Of a stretch of DNA of 64,000 nt, positions 19,966-28,819 are shown piece after piece (position 1 is the first letter of the stretch; each line of letters begins with the position of its first letter). The position numbers were made by a program, and so were the translations under genes. This DNA is from Novosphingobium nitrogenifigens DSM 19370 (GTDB lineage: Bacteria > Pseudomonadota > Alphaproteobacteria > Sphingomonadales > Sphingomonadaceae). The notes below the pieces were generated by a model. The model saw only the letters and a list, made by a program, of their open reading frames with translations. It did no database searches and was not told the DNA's origin. Where the stretch lies: positions 122,193 to 186,192 of the forward strand of contig NZ_GL876931.1 of assembly GCF_000192575.1 (NCBI RefSeq), read 5' to 3'.

Positions 19966-22137
19966 TCAGATGTCCTTGGAAATGCCGAAGAACACGCCCC
20001 GGCGCGGGCCCCATTGCGGGGCGCCGACACCAACGCCGGTGCCGTCGCGGATCTGGTATTTCGCATCGAACAGGTTGATGAGGTCGAACCGGAATTCGAC
20101 GCCCGGCCGGTCCAGCTTGTAGCTCGCCGACAGATTGAACTGGGCATAGCCGGGCAGGCTCGCTCCGTTGGGCACCGTGCTGCCGTCCGCCAGTTCGAGA
20201 TCGGAGCGCAGGCCCGAGCCGTAGATCATGCTGCTGCCCAGTTTCAGCCCGCGCAAGGCGCCGTCGCGAAAGGCGTAATTGACCCCGGCCGAGGCGGTAT
20301 AGGTCTGGTCGTGATCGACGTGGATGTAATGGCTGGCGATATAGGCCAGATCCGATGCCGAGAACGAGAATTCGCTCGATTCGATCTGGCGCCCCTGCGC
20401 CTTGGCCACGGCGAAATTGGCGTAGACCAGCCAAGGCCCGCGTTGATAGTCGGCATAGGCATTGATGCCGCGAATGCGCCCGTAGGCATAGTTGAACGGG
20501 GTCAGGATGATCGGCGCGCCGAATTGCCCTTCGTCGATCAGGTGGCGCGAGATGCGGTAATAGGCATCCATCCCGATGGTCAGGCCCGCCAGCAGTTTCT
20601 GCTGCACACCGACGTCGAAATAGTGCTGCCGCTCGGCCATCGGCGTAGTCGCGGTCAGCGAATTGGCGGCTCCGCTCGTTCCGACGAACTTGGCAATGCT
20701 GGAATTGGCGACCAGCTCGAACGGCGGCGGCGAGAAATAGCGCGAATAGCCGAAGTGGAATGTCGTGCGGGCCCAAGGTTGCCAGACGAGATTGACGCGC
20801 GGGCTGAACTGGTTCTCCTGCCGATAGGCGTCGTAATAATCGAAGCGCCCACCGTAGTTGAGCGTGACTTTCGAGGAAAGCTGCCACTCGTCCTGCAGAT
20901 AGAGGCTGAGCATGACGGCGTTCTTGCTCGAATTGTCGACGATCGACAGCGGCGTGCCGTTCGCCGTCCCGGTGTCGTCCACCGGAAAAACCGAAGTGCT
21001 GGTATTGCTGATCGTGTGGTCGTGCTGGACAAAGGCGCCAAACCGCAAGGTGTGGCCCGCCCCCATCCGCAACGAGGCGTCCGCCTGAAGCCCGAGCGCC
21101 AGATCGCTTTTGAACGCATCCTGCGCAAGCCCGTTGAAAATGAGCTCGCCGACGGTGTCGGGCCGATAGGACAATGCCGAATAGCGGGCGAACGCCGACA
21201 GCTGCAGCGTCAGTGGACCATTGTCGTGCAGGAACGAGAGCTGGCCGAAACCGGTGCGTTCCAGCTGCCGCTCGTTGAGGTCGTCAGAGAGATAGCTGCT
21301 CTGCCCGGCTACCGGCACAGCCGATGTCGCCACCAGTCCGCGCGGGTTGGGAATCTGGAACCACTGGTTCGAATAACCGCCGACGAAGCTGACCCGGTCG
21401 TTATCGCTCAGAATGCGATCGACATAGGCAAAGCCCTGGAACTGATCGGTGGAATCATGGAGCGGCGTTCCCGACCCGTCCACGCTTTCGATACCCAGCG
21501 AATTGTGGCGATAGTCGGCCGAGACGAAGTAGTTGGTCTGCCCGGTCGATCCGCCATATTCGATGCTCGGCTCGATGGTGTTGCGGCTGCCGCCATAGAG
21601 CGAGACCTGCCCGCCATTGGTAAAGCCGCTCTTGGTGTGGATGTCGATGATGCCTGCCGTGCGCAACCCGTATTGCGCGGGCAAGGCGCCGGTCAAAAGG
21701 TCGAAATGGTCGATCAGGCGCGGGCTGAGCGTCTGGCCGAACACCGCAAGACCTTCGGGCAGGATCGTGCCGTTGATGCGATATTGCAGGTTGGCGTGAT
21801 CGTCGCGGACGTGGAACTGGCCAAAGCCGTCCTGTACCACGCCGGGCAATTGCAGCATGATCTGGTTGAACTGCTGGTTGTCGCCACCCGGCAGAGCCTG
21901 GATCTGCGCGTTGGTCACGCCATAGGAATCAGCACCCAGGCTTTTCTGGATCGCCGCGCGCGCCTCGTCGAGGCGATGGGCTGTAACCACGATGCCCTGC
22001 GACCCCCCGTTCGGGGTTCCCCCGCCTTGCTGCGCGTCCGAGGCATCGGCGGCCGGATCGGCAAAAGCGGGCGCAGCAAAGGCAAGCGCGCCCATAAGCG
22101 CGGTACCGGCAAGAAAGTGTCGGTGAAACATAGTCAT
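19966..22137 (-). CDS. TonB-dependent outer-membrane receptor, probably zinc-regulated
   Basis: About 723 residues. It has a signal peptide (ALAFAAPAFA), then a plug domain (QIMLQLPGVVQDGFGQFHVRDDHANLQYRINGTILPEG..., ending GLRTAGIIDIHTKSG), then a 22-strand beta-barrel ending in an aromatic-rich C-terminus (GVFFGISKDI). Such receptors import scarce metals or siderophores using TonB energy. A Zur-like box lies 60 bases upstream and a siderophore-interacting reductase is divergent, so I infer zinc or metallophore uptake. I start at ATG 22137; the frame runs upstream to a TTG at 22185 without support. Confidence 0.93.
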   Translation of the reverse strand: MTMFHRHFLAGTALMGALAFAAPAFADPAADASDAQQGGGTPNGGSQGIVVTAHRLDEARAAIQKSLGADSYGVTNAQIQALPGGDNQQFNQIMLQLPGVVQDGFGQFHVRDDHANLQYRINGTILPEGLAVFGQTLSPRLIDHFDLLTGALPAQYGLRTAGIIDIHTKSGFTNGGQVSLYGGSRNTIEPSIEYGGSTGQTNYFVSADYRHNSLGIESVDGSGTPLHDSTDQFQGFAYVDRILSDNDRVSFVGGYSNQWFQIPNPRGLVATSAVPVAGQSSYLSDDLNERQLERTGFGQLSFLHDNGPLTLQLSAFARYSALSYRPDTVGELIFNGLAQDAFKSDLALGLQADASLRMGAGHTLRFGAFVQHDHTISNTSTSVFPVDDTGTANGTPLSIVDNSSKNAVMLSLYLQDEWQLSSKVTLNYGGRFDYYDAYRQENQFSPRVNLVWQPWARTTFHFGYSRYFSPPPFELVANSSIAKFVGTSGAANSLTATTPMAERQHYFDVGVQQKLLAGLTIGMDAYYRISRHLIDEGQFGAPIILTPFNYAYGRIRGINAYADYQRGPWLVYANFAVAKAQGRQIESSEFSFSASDLAYIASHYIHVDHDQTYTASAGVNYAFRDGALRGLKLGSSMIYGSGLRSDLELADGSTVPNGASLPGYAQFNLSASYKLDRPGVEFRFDLINLFDAKYQIRDGTGVGVGAPQWGPRRGVFFGISKDI

Positions 22138-22196
22138 CTGGTATCCGGGATCGGTATGAAAGCGGGAGCATGTCCCCTGCCGCAAGATCTATGTGA

Positions 22197-22211
22197 TGTT
22201 ATAGTGTAACA
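22197..22211. promoter_or_regulatory. Zur-like box in the divergent TonB receptor / SIP region
   Basis: TGTTATAGTGTAACA with flanking GA and CA gives the form of Zur operators (arms TGTTA and TAACA around a 5-base centre). It lies between the receptor start (22137) and the SIP gene start (22358 or 22389), so it could control both. A related copy precedes the MerC gene at 15668-15682. Confidence 0.68.
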
Positions 22212-22257
22212 CAATACCCAAAAGCATGACAGTTTGGTCAGGTTGGCCGATTTGTCG

Positions 22258-22304
22258 AAGATATATCTTTTCCGCTCTTGCGGATCGCGGCCTGAGATAT
22301 ATCT
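22258..22304. promoter_or_regulatory. paired AGATATATCT palindromes upstream of the SIP gene
   Basis: Two copies of the 10-base palindrome AGATATATCT occur at 22259-22268 and 22295-22304, centred 36 bases apart; the first extends to a 12-base palindrome AAGATATATCTT. In E. coli the PadR-like nickel sensor YqjI represses the SIP-family ferric reductase yqjH through TATATCT-containing inverted repeats, so these are candidate sites for a similar regulator. No PadR gene is in this window. Confidence 0.5.
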
Positions 22305-22388
22305 TAGATAATCATCGAACGAACCATTCCCTCAATCCCCTCCCCCCAAGGACTTCCATGCCCCTTCACCAGATCACCCGCATCCGCC

Positions 22389-23099
22389 ATGACGTGCGCC
22401 GCCATCGAACCGCTCGGCCATCACATGCGCCGCCTGACCTTCACCGGGGATGAACTGCACGATTTCGTGAGCGCCTCGCCCGACGATCATATCAAGCTGT
22501 TCTTCACCGATGCGTCGGGCGAAACCGTCATGCGCGATTTCACCCCGCGCCGCTTCGACACCGTGGCCCGCACGCTGACCATCGATTTCGCCATCCACCC
22601 GGCGGGCCCGGCTACCCAATGGGCCGCCGCCGCCAAAGTCGGCGACCGGCTCGACATCGGCGGGCCGCGCGGTTCGGCCGTCGTTCCCGACGATTTCGAC
22701 TGGTACCTCCTGATCGGCGACGAAAGCGCGCTGCCCGCCATCGGCCGCCGGGTCGAGGAACTGCGCGCGGGGGTTCCGGTGACAACCCTTGCCCTCGTCG
22801 GCGGCGTCGAGGATGAACAGGTCTTCACCTCGAAGGCGAAATGGACCGGTCACTGGGTCCATCGCGAAGCCCCCGAAAACGAAGGAAAGGACGACGCCGA
22901 ACTCCTGCTCGAAGCTCTCGAAGGGCTGACGCTGCCGCAGGGCGAAGGCTTCGTCTGGATCGCGGCGGAAACCGGCATCGCCCGGTCGCTGCGCGGCTAT
23001 CTCCTCAACGAGACCACTCAACCGCGCGAATGGATCAAGGCTGCCGGATACTGGACCCGCGGCCTTGCCGATGCTTCGGACAAGACGCTGGAAGGGTAA
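22389..23099 (+). CDS. siderophore-interacting protein (ferric-siderophore reductase family), 5' end frameshifted
   Basis: From ATG 22389 it encodes 236 residues of the SIP/ViuB family, FAD-dependent enzymes that reduce ferric siderophores with NAD(P)H. Visible are HMRRLTFTGDELHDF, RDFTPRRFD (the FAD-binding R-x-Y/F-T motif), DWYLLIGDESALPAIGRRVEEL and the C-terminal FVWIAAETG...GYWTRG. The usual N-terminus (MPLHQITRIRHDVRR) is present at 22358 behind an AAGGA ribosome-binding site but in another frame, which stops at 22453. The two parts join near 22400 with several residues missing, suggesting a small out-of-frame deletion. The start given is therefore provisional, and reduced or lost function is possible. 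Confidence 0.75.
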   Translation: MTCAAIEPLGHHMRRLTFTGDELHDFVSASPDDHIKLFFTDASGETVMRDFTPRRFDTVARTLTIDFAIHPAGPATQWAAAAKVGDRLDIGGPRGSAVVPDDFDWYLLIGDESALPAIGRRVEELRAGVPVTTLALVGGVEDEQVFTSKAKWTGHWVHREAPENEGKDDAELLLEALEGLTLPQGEGFVWIAAETGIARSLRGYLLNETTQPREWIKAAGYWTRGLADASDKTLEG

Positions 23100-23169
23100 T
23101 CCCGCCCCCTTTGCCCTCCTCCGATCCGCTGCTAAGTCCGGCGCGTTGCACGAGTTCGGAGGCAGGGGC

Positions 23170-24954
23170 ATGAAATTGAAGCGCATCGTCAACCGTTGGC
23201 TGATGAGGCTGGCGACAGGAACCGCGCTCGGCGCGCTGGCCCTCGCTCCCGTTCCGCAAGCCGCGATGGCCGCTTCACCGGTGCCGGTCGCAGCCGATCA
23301 CGGCATGGTCGTTTCCGCCCACCGGCTGGCGACCGAAGCCGGGCTCGACGTCCTGCGCCGGGGCGGCAATGCCGTCGATGCTGCCGTCGCGGTCGCCTAT
23401 GCGCTGGCCGTGACTTTTCCCGAAGCCGGAAACCTTGGCGGGGGCGGGTTCATGACCCTGCGCCTTGCCGACGGAACCGTGCATTTCCTCGATTTCCGCG
23501 AAACCGCGCCGGGTGCGGCACGCGCGACGATGTATCTCGACAAGGCGGGCAAAGTCATTCCCGGCCTGTCGACGCGCGGCTGGCTGGCGTCGGGCATTCC
23601 CGGCACCGTCGCGGGCATGGAATACGCCCGCCAGCACTGGGGCAGCCGCCCGCGCGGCGAACTGATGGCCCCCGCCATCCGCCTCGCCTCCGAAGGCTTC
23701 GTGCTCGACCGGGGCGATGCTGAAATGCTGGCCGAAGCTGCCGAAGGCTTTCGCAAGGATGCGACGACCGCCGCCATCTTCCTCGACCACGGACAGCCCT
23801 GGCGTCCGGGCGACCGTCTGGTTCAGGCCGATCTTGGCCATTCGCTGCGCCTGATTGCCGAAAACGGCGAGGATGCCTTCTACAAGGGGCCGATCTCGGC
23901 CGCGATGATCGCCGCCAGCCGCAAGAACGGGGGCATTTTCAGCGCCGCCGACTTCACCGCCTACAAAGTCCGCGACATGAAGCCGCTCGAATGCGACTAT
24001 CGCGGATACCACGTGATTTCCGCCCCTCCACCGAGCTCGGGCGGAGTCGTGATCTGCGAAACGCTCAACATTCTCTCGGCTTATCCGATGACGAAGATGG
24101 GCTATCATTCCGCCGATGCGACGCATGTGACGATCGAGGCGCTGCGCCGCGCCTATCACGACCGCAATCTCCTGCTCGGTGATCCCGATTACGTGAAGAT
24201 GGACCTCGGCAAGCTGACGTCGTCTGCCTACGCCGACACGCTGCGCGCCGGGATCGCCATGAACAAGGCGACCCCCTCGCTCTCGCTCGGCGGCGTGACG
24301 GCAAGCCCCGAAGGACAGAACACAACGCATTTCTCGATCGTCGATCCGGCAGGCAATGCGGTCTCGGTCACCTACACGCTCAACGACTGGTTCGGGGCCT
24401 ATGTCACGGCGCCTGGCACCGGCATCCTGATGAACGATGAAATGGACGATTTCTCGGCCAAGCCCGGCGCGTCCAACATCTATGGCCTTGTCGAAGGGCC
24501 CAACAACGCAATCGCGCCGGGCAAGCGCCCGCTGTCCTCGATGACTCCGACGATCGTGACCAAAGACGGCAAGCTTGCTCTCGTCATCGGCACTCCGGGG
24601 GGAAGTCGCATTCCGACCGGCGTGCTGCAAGTCATGACCAACATGATCGACTATGGCATGACGCTGACCGAAGCGATCGAGGCGCCGCGCATCCATCAGC
24701 AGTGGCTGCCCGATGTCACCTATTACGAGCGGTTCGGCCTCTCGCCCGACACGCTCGCCATCCTGGCCGCGCGCGGGCACAAGATGGTCGAACATCGCCA
24801 CGGCAACCATATCGCCGCCATCGTGGTCGGCGGTCCGCGCATCGCCGGGGCAACCCCGCCGCCCGCCGACGACGAAGGCGTGGACATCCCGCCCGCCCAC
24901 CTCTTCGGCGCGATCGACCCGCGCCTGCCGATGGGATCGGCCGAAGGCTATTGA
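23170..24954 (+). CDS. ggt: gamma-glutamyltransferase
   Basis: Periplasmic Ggt hydrolyses or transfers the gamma-glutamyl group of glutathione. 594 residues with an export signal (LGALALAPVPQAAMAA). The precursor is expected to self-cleave before Thr385 in NTTHFSIVD, which becomes the catalytic nucleophile. Large-subunit motifs GGNAVDAAVAVAYALAV and GNLGGGGFMTLR and small-subunit motifs NDEMDDFSAKPG and KRPLSSMTPTIV are all present, so the enzyme looks intact. GGAGG stands upstream of ATG 23170. It follows the SIP gene by 70 bases on the same strand. Confidence 0.96.
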   Translation: MKLKRIVNRWLMRLATGTALGALALAPVPQAAMAASPVPVAADHGMVVSAHRLATEAGLDVLRRGGNAVDAAVAVAYALAVTFPEAGNLGGGGFMTLRLADGTVHFLDFRETAPGAARATMYLDKAGKVIPGLSTRGWLASGIPGTVAGMEYARQHWGSRPRGELMAPAIRLASEGFVLDRGDAEMLAEAAEGFRKDATTAAIFLDHGQPWRPGDRLVQADLGHSLRLIAENGEDAFYKGPISAAMIAASRKNGGIFSAADFTAYKVRDMKPLECDYRGYHVISAPPPSSGGVVICETLNILSAYPMTKMGYHSADATHVTIEALRRAYHDRNLLLGDPDYVKMDLGKLTSSAYADTLRAGIAMNKATPSLSLGGVTASPEGQNTTHFSIVDPAGNAVSVTYTLNDWFGAYVTAPGTGILMNDEMDDFSAKPGASNIYGLVEGPNNAIAPGKRPLSSMTPTIVTKDGKLALVIGTPGGSRIPTGVLQVMTNMIDYGMTLTEAIEAPRIHQQWLPDVTYYERFGLSPDTLAILAARGHKMVEHRHGNHIAAIVVGGPRIAGATPPPADDEGVDIPPAHLFGAIDPRLPMGSAEGY

Positions 24955-25036
24955 TTTTTTGCGCAATCGTGCGGGGACAACCGATATCGGGGCATCCCCC
25001 ATGGCGCCGACACGCGTGACAGGGTAAGATACCGCG

Positions 25037-26212
25037 ATGGCAATGCTGCCGCTCCGTCCGACGCCGTTCTTCGGCAACAAGAACCGTGCGTTCTGGCGCC
25101 TGCAATTCCTCGGGTGGGGCGGCGCGATGGTGTTGCGCGCCATGTCCAGCCTTGCCAATGCGGTGCCGTGGTCGTTCCTCGTCATCGTCATCATCGCGAC
25201 GATCACGGGTTTCTCGATCTCGCTGATCCTGTCGGTGATCTATCGCGCGCTCATCAACCGCAACGCGCTGGTCACCTGGGGCGTCACCGCGATCGCCCTT
25301 GCGGTTGCAGTCGGGCTTTACGCCTTCATCGATTCCTGGGTCGTCAGCCTTTACCGGACCAATGTGGAATCGAGCTTTGCGCAGCTCTTCCTCGGGGTCT
25401 TCTACCTCGACCTGACGCTGCTCGGGGCGTGGTCGGCGCTCTATTACGCGATCAATTTCTATATCCAGGTCGAAGAGCAGAACGACCAGCTTCTCCACCT
25501 CGAGAACCAGGCGACGAGCGCGCAGCTTGCCATGCTGCGCTATCAGCTCAACCCGCATTTCCTGTTCAACACGCTCAATTCGATCTCGACGCTGGTCCTC
25601 CTCAAACAGACCGAGCCGGCCAATGCCATGCTCTCGCGCCTGTCCTCGTTCCTGCGCTACACGCTGATCAACGAGCCGACCGCGCGAGTGACCGTCGCCC
25701 AGGAAGTCGAGACGCTCAAACTCTACCTCGGCATCGAACGCATGCGTTTCGAGGAACGGCTGCAGACCGAATTCCATATCGAGGACGCCGCCCGCAACGC
25801 CCAGATGCCTTCGCTGCTGCTCCAGCCGCTGGTCGAAAACGCGATCAAGTATGCGGTGAGCCCGCTGGAGGAAGGGGCAGAGATCACGATCGACGCTCAG
25901 GTCGTCGGACAAACGCTGCGTATCATCGTGTCCGATACCGGGCCGGGCATGCCCCCCGGCACCGATACCGCGACCCTGTTCGGCGCCAGCCACGACGCGC
26001 ACAACTCTCCCACGGGCTCCACCGGCGTTGGTCTGGCCAATATTCGCGACCGACTGGCGCAGGCTTACGGCGAAAACCAGCGGTTCGACATTTCCAACGG
26101 GCCCGACGGCGGCTTCATGGTCACGGTCGAATTGCCGTTCGAGCCGCGCGAAGAGCCTGCCAAGCCCACCCGATCCGTTCAGCCAGCGCTAAACACGGCG
26201 ATGGCAAGTTGA
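25037..26212 (+). CDS. LytS-type sensor histidine kinase
   Basis: 391 residues. The N-terminal 140 residues carry four hydrophobic helices and no large periplasmic domain. After a short coiled coil (VEEQNDQLLHLENQATSAQ) comes the His_kinase (LytS/YehU) box LRYQLNPHFLFNTLNS with phospho-acceptor His174, and a HATPase_c domain with LVENAIKYAV and SDTGPGMPPG ... GVGLANIRDRL. It would autophosphorylate and pass phosphate to the response regulator 66 bases downstream. The signal is unknown. Confidence 0.93.
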   Translation: MAMLPLRPTPFFGNKNRAFWRLQFLGWGGAMVLRAMSSLANAVPWSFLVIVIIATITGFSISLILSVIYRALINRNALVTWGVTAIALAVAVGLYAFIDSWVVSLYRTNVESSFAQLFLGVFYLDLTLLGAWSALYYAINFYIQVEEQNDQLLHLENQATSAQLAMLRYQLNPHFLFNTLNSISTLVLLKQTEPANAMLSRLSSFLRYTLINEPTARVTVAQEVETLKLYLGIERMRFEERLQTEFHIEDAARNAQMPSLLLQPLVENAIKYAVSPLEEGAEITIDAQVVGQTLRIIVSDTGPGMPPGTDTATLFGASHDAHNSPTGSTGVGLANIRDRLAQAYGENQRFDISNGPDGGFMVTVELPFEPREEPAKPTRSVQPALNTAMAS

Positions 26213-26278
26213 TGTCATGATAGTTCCCGTCACCATCACGACGTGCCGACGTCCGATACCCCGGTCCAAGGAGAGAGC

Positions 26279-27076
26279 ATGACCATCCGCACCATCCTTG
26301 TCGACGATGAGAAACTGGCCATTCAGGGCCTGCAACTGCGTCTCGCCGCCTTTCCCGATGTCGAAATCATCGACACCTGCTCCAACGGTCGTGAAGCAAT
26401 CCGCAAGATCAAGACCGAAAAGCCCGACCTCGTCTTCCTCGACATCCAGATGCCCGGTTTCGACGGGTTCAGCGTGGTCAAGGGCGTGATGGAGATCGAT
26501 CCCCCGCTGTTCGTCTTCGTCACGGCCTATTCCGAACATGCGCTCAAGGCGTTCGAGGCCAATGCGGTCGACTACCTGCTCAAGCCGGTCGAGGAAGATC
26601 GCCTTGCCGACGCGCTCGACCGCGCCCGCACGCGCCTTGCCGAAAAGCGCGGGCTGGAAGAAGTCGAAAAGCTCAAGAACGTGCTCGCCGAAGTGGCTCC
26701 CGACGCGCTCCCCGAAATGGAAGAAGAAGGCGAACCGGCGACCGGCCGCTTCGAAAAGCTCATCAATATCAAGGATCGCGGCCAGATCTTCCGCGTCGAC
26801 GTCGATTCGATCGAACGGATCGAGGCGGCGGGCGACTATATGTGCATCTATACCGGCGACAATTCGCTGATCCTGCGCGAAACGATGAAGGATCTCGAGC
26901 GGCGCCTCGACCCGCGCGTGTTCCAGCGCGTCCACCGCTCCAAGATCGTCAATCTCGATCAGGTGCGGCAGGTCCGCCCGCATACCAACGGCGAATGCTT
27001 CCTCGTCCTGCAATCGGGCGCGGAAGTGAAAGTCAGCCGGTCCTATCGCGACGTGGTGGCTCGCTTCGTCCACTGA
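26279..27076 (+). CDS. LytR/AlgR family response regulator
   Basis: 265 residues. The receiver domain (1-125) has the acidic pair Asp9/Asp10, phospho-acceptor Asp55 (LVFLDIQMPG), Thr in FVTAYS and Lys in YLLKPV. A charged linker leads to a LytTR DNA-binding domain (about 160-265) with DSIERIEAAGDYMCIYTG and FQRVHRSKIVNLDQV. AAGGAG precedes ATG 26279. Forms a two-component system with the LytS-type kinase upstream. Confidence 0.94.
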   Translation: MTIRTILVDDEKLAIQGLQLRLAAFPDVEIIDTCSNGREAIRKIKTEKPDLVFLDIQMPGFDGFSVVKGVMEIDPPLFVFVTAYSEHALKAFEANAVDYLLKPVEEDRLADALDRARTRLAEKRGLEEVEKLKNVLAEVAPDALPEMEEEGEPATGRFEKLINIKDRGQIFRVDVDSIERIEAAGDYMCIYTGDNSLILRETMKDLERRLDPRVFQRVHRSKIVNLDQVRQVRPHTNGECFLVLQSGAEVKVSRSYRDVVARFVH

Positions 27077-27197
27077 TACAAAGGACGGGATCGATCAGGG
27101 GCGGCGGTCACATCGACGCGCCCCTTTGACGGACGGGCCCCTGTGACGTTGGTCTTGCCCCCATCTGATCTCGTAGCCTCACCCGCGATCTGGCGCT

Positions 27198-28073
27198 ATG
27201 GCAGGGCACATGAGCGGACTTACCCTGATCGGCTTCGACATTGAGGCCTACGTTGCGCGCACGCTGGCCGAGGATCTTGGCGAAGGCCTTCCCGGCGGCG
27301 GGCATGATGTTACCAGCGAAAGCGTGATCCCCGAACAGGCGCGCTTTTCCGGCGTGATGGACAGCCGCGATGCGGTCACCGTTTGCGGCCTTCCCATTGC
27401 CGAAGCGTTCTTCCGCGCGCTCGATCCTGCTGTGAAGATCGAACACCTCGTCACCGACGGCACCCGCGTCGAGCCCGGAACCGCCCTGATGCGGATCGAA
27501 GGATCGGCCCGCGCGCTTCTTACCGCCGAACGCAGCGCGCTCAACACCGTGCAGCACCTGACCGGCATTGCCACGATGACGCGCGAATACGTCGATGCCA
27601 TGGGCGAAACGAAGGCCCGTCTGCTCGACACGCGCAAGACCATTCCCGGCCTGCGCGTGCTGGAAAAGTATGCAGTGCGCACCGGCGGCGGCCACAATCA
27701 CCGCATGGGCCTGTGGGACGCAGCCATGATCAAGGACAACCACGTCGCGGTGGCCGGAGGCGTCGGCGAAGCCGTACGCCGGGCGCTCGCCGCCGGGATT
27801 GCCGAAGTGATCTGCGAAGTGGACAGCCTCGACCAGATCGAACCGGCACTCGCCGCCGGTGCCACGCGCCTGCTGCTCGACAACATGGCCCCGCCGATGC
27901 TGCGCGAGGCGCTGGCCATCGTGGCGGGCCGGGTTCCCTGCGAAGCCTCGGGCGGTGTCCGCCTCGACACGATCGGCGCGATCGCTGCAACCGGCGTCGA
28001 CTATATCTCAGTCGGTCGCCTGACCCAGAGCGCCCCGGCCGCCGACATCGGTCTCGACTTCACCCCGCTATGA
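27198..28073 (+). CDS. nadC: nicotinate-nucleotide pyrophosphorylase (carboxylating)
   Basis: NadC converts quinolinate and PRPP to nicotinate mononucleotide, CO2 and PPi in NAD synthesis. 291 residues. Motifs include EDLGEGLPGGGHDVTSES, LNTVQHLTGIATMT, RLLDTRKTIPGLRVLEKYAVRTGGGHNHRMGL (substrate-binding Arg, His and Lys), MIKDNHV, and EASGGVRLDTIGAIAATGVDYISVG. nadA and nadB are not nearby. Its stop lies next to the RNase T2 gene. Confidence 0.97.
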   Translation: MAGHMSGLTLIGFDIEAYVARTLAEDLGEGLPGGGHDVTSESVIPEQARFSGVMDSRDAVTVCGLPIAEAFFRALDPAVKIEHLVTDGTRVEPGTALMRIEGSARALLTAERSALNTVQHLTGIATMTREYVDAMGETKARLLDTRKTIPGLRVLEKYAVRTGGGHNHRMGLWDAAMIKDNHVAVAGGVGEAVRRALAAGIAEVICEVDSLDQIEPALAAGATRLLLDNMAPPMLREALAIVAGRVPCEASGGVRLDTIGAIAATGVDYISVGRLTQSAPAADIGLDFTPL

Positions 28074-28081
28074 GGCAAGCC

Positions 28082-28804
28082 ATGGACCGTTTCGCTGCTC
28101 TTGTGCTCGCTATCGTCCTGCCCGCCCTGCCGACGGCGGTGGCGGCACAGGCGCTGAGTTGCCGCGTTCCCCAGTCGGTTGCCCCTGCGGCTCCGGCAGA
28201 GCCGGACGGTCCGCCCCGGTCGCTTCCCATCACCAGCTATACGCTGGCCGTGACATGGGCTCCCGATTTCTGCCGCACCCATTTCAGCGATCCATCCGCC
28301 GCGTTCGAATGCGGCGGACAGACGGCCCGGTTCGGCTTCGTTCTCCACGGTCTCTGGCCCGACAGCGACAACGGGTCATGGCCGCAATGGTGTCCGGCCA
28401 AGCCCCCGGCGACGCGCGAAGTGCCCGCCGCCGTCGTCCGCCAGATGCTCTGCACCACCCCCTCGCCGACGCTGCTCGCGCATGAATGGGGCAAGCACGG
28501 CACCTGCATGGCGCCTACGCCTGCCATCTATTTCAACCGGGCGGCGGCCATGTACCGCGCCTTGCGCTTTCCCGACATGAATGCCCTTGCCCTGCGCTCC
28601 AATCTCACTGCCGGGGCGTTCCGCAAGGCCTTTGCGGCGATCAACCCGCGTTACCCGCGCGAATCGATCGGGCTTCAGATCAACCAGGGCGGCGCGCTGG
28701 AAGAAATTCACTTGTGCCACGACACCGCCTTTCGCCCCAGGGCCTGCGACGTGCGCGGCGCGCCTGATACCGCCTCCGTGCGAATCGCTCCCCTTCGCCG
28801 CTGA
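28082..28804 (+). CDS. secreted ribonuclease T2 family protein
   Basis: About 240 residues with a signal peptide (LVLAIVLPALPTAVAAQA). The two catalytic segments of the RNase T2 family are present: FVLHGLWP (CAS I, with His) and HEWGKHGTC (CAS II, with His, Glu and His). Several Cys could form disulfides. T2 enzymes cleave single-stranded RNA through 2',3'-cyclic intermediates in the periplasm. The start at 28082 has GAGG 6 bases upstream; an ATG at 28070 overlapping the nadC stop is an alternative. Coupled to nadC. Confidence 0.93.
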   Translation: MDRFAALVLAIVLPALPTAVAAQALSCRVPQSVAPAAPAEPDGPPRSLPITSYTLAVTWAPDFCRTHFSDPSAAFECGGQTARFGFVLHGLWPDSDNGSWPQWCPAKPPATREVPAAVVRQMLCTTPSPTLLAHEWGKHGTCMAPTPAIYFNRAAAMYRALRFPDMNALALRSNLTAGAFRKAFAAINPRYPRESIGLQINQGGALEEIHLCHDTAFRPRACDVRGAPDTASVRIAPLRR

Positions 28805-28819
28805 TTCGAATCAGCGGCG
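28796..28819. repeat. 24-bp perfect palindrome spanning two convergent stop codons
   Basis: The half-site CGCCGCTGATTC (28796-28807) is followed directly by its exact reverse complement to 28819. The TGA stops of RNase T2 (28802-28804) and of tadA on the other strand (28811-28813) occupy symmetric positions within it. It could fold as a hairpin in both transcripts and act as a compact bidirectional terminator, although it lacks a T-run. Confidence 0.6.

Noticed and set aside
20014..22209. 731-codon plus-strand open frame
   Set aside because: Fully antisense to the TonB receptor and lacks any recognisable domain; a GC-bias shadow.
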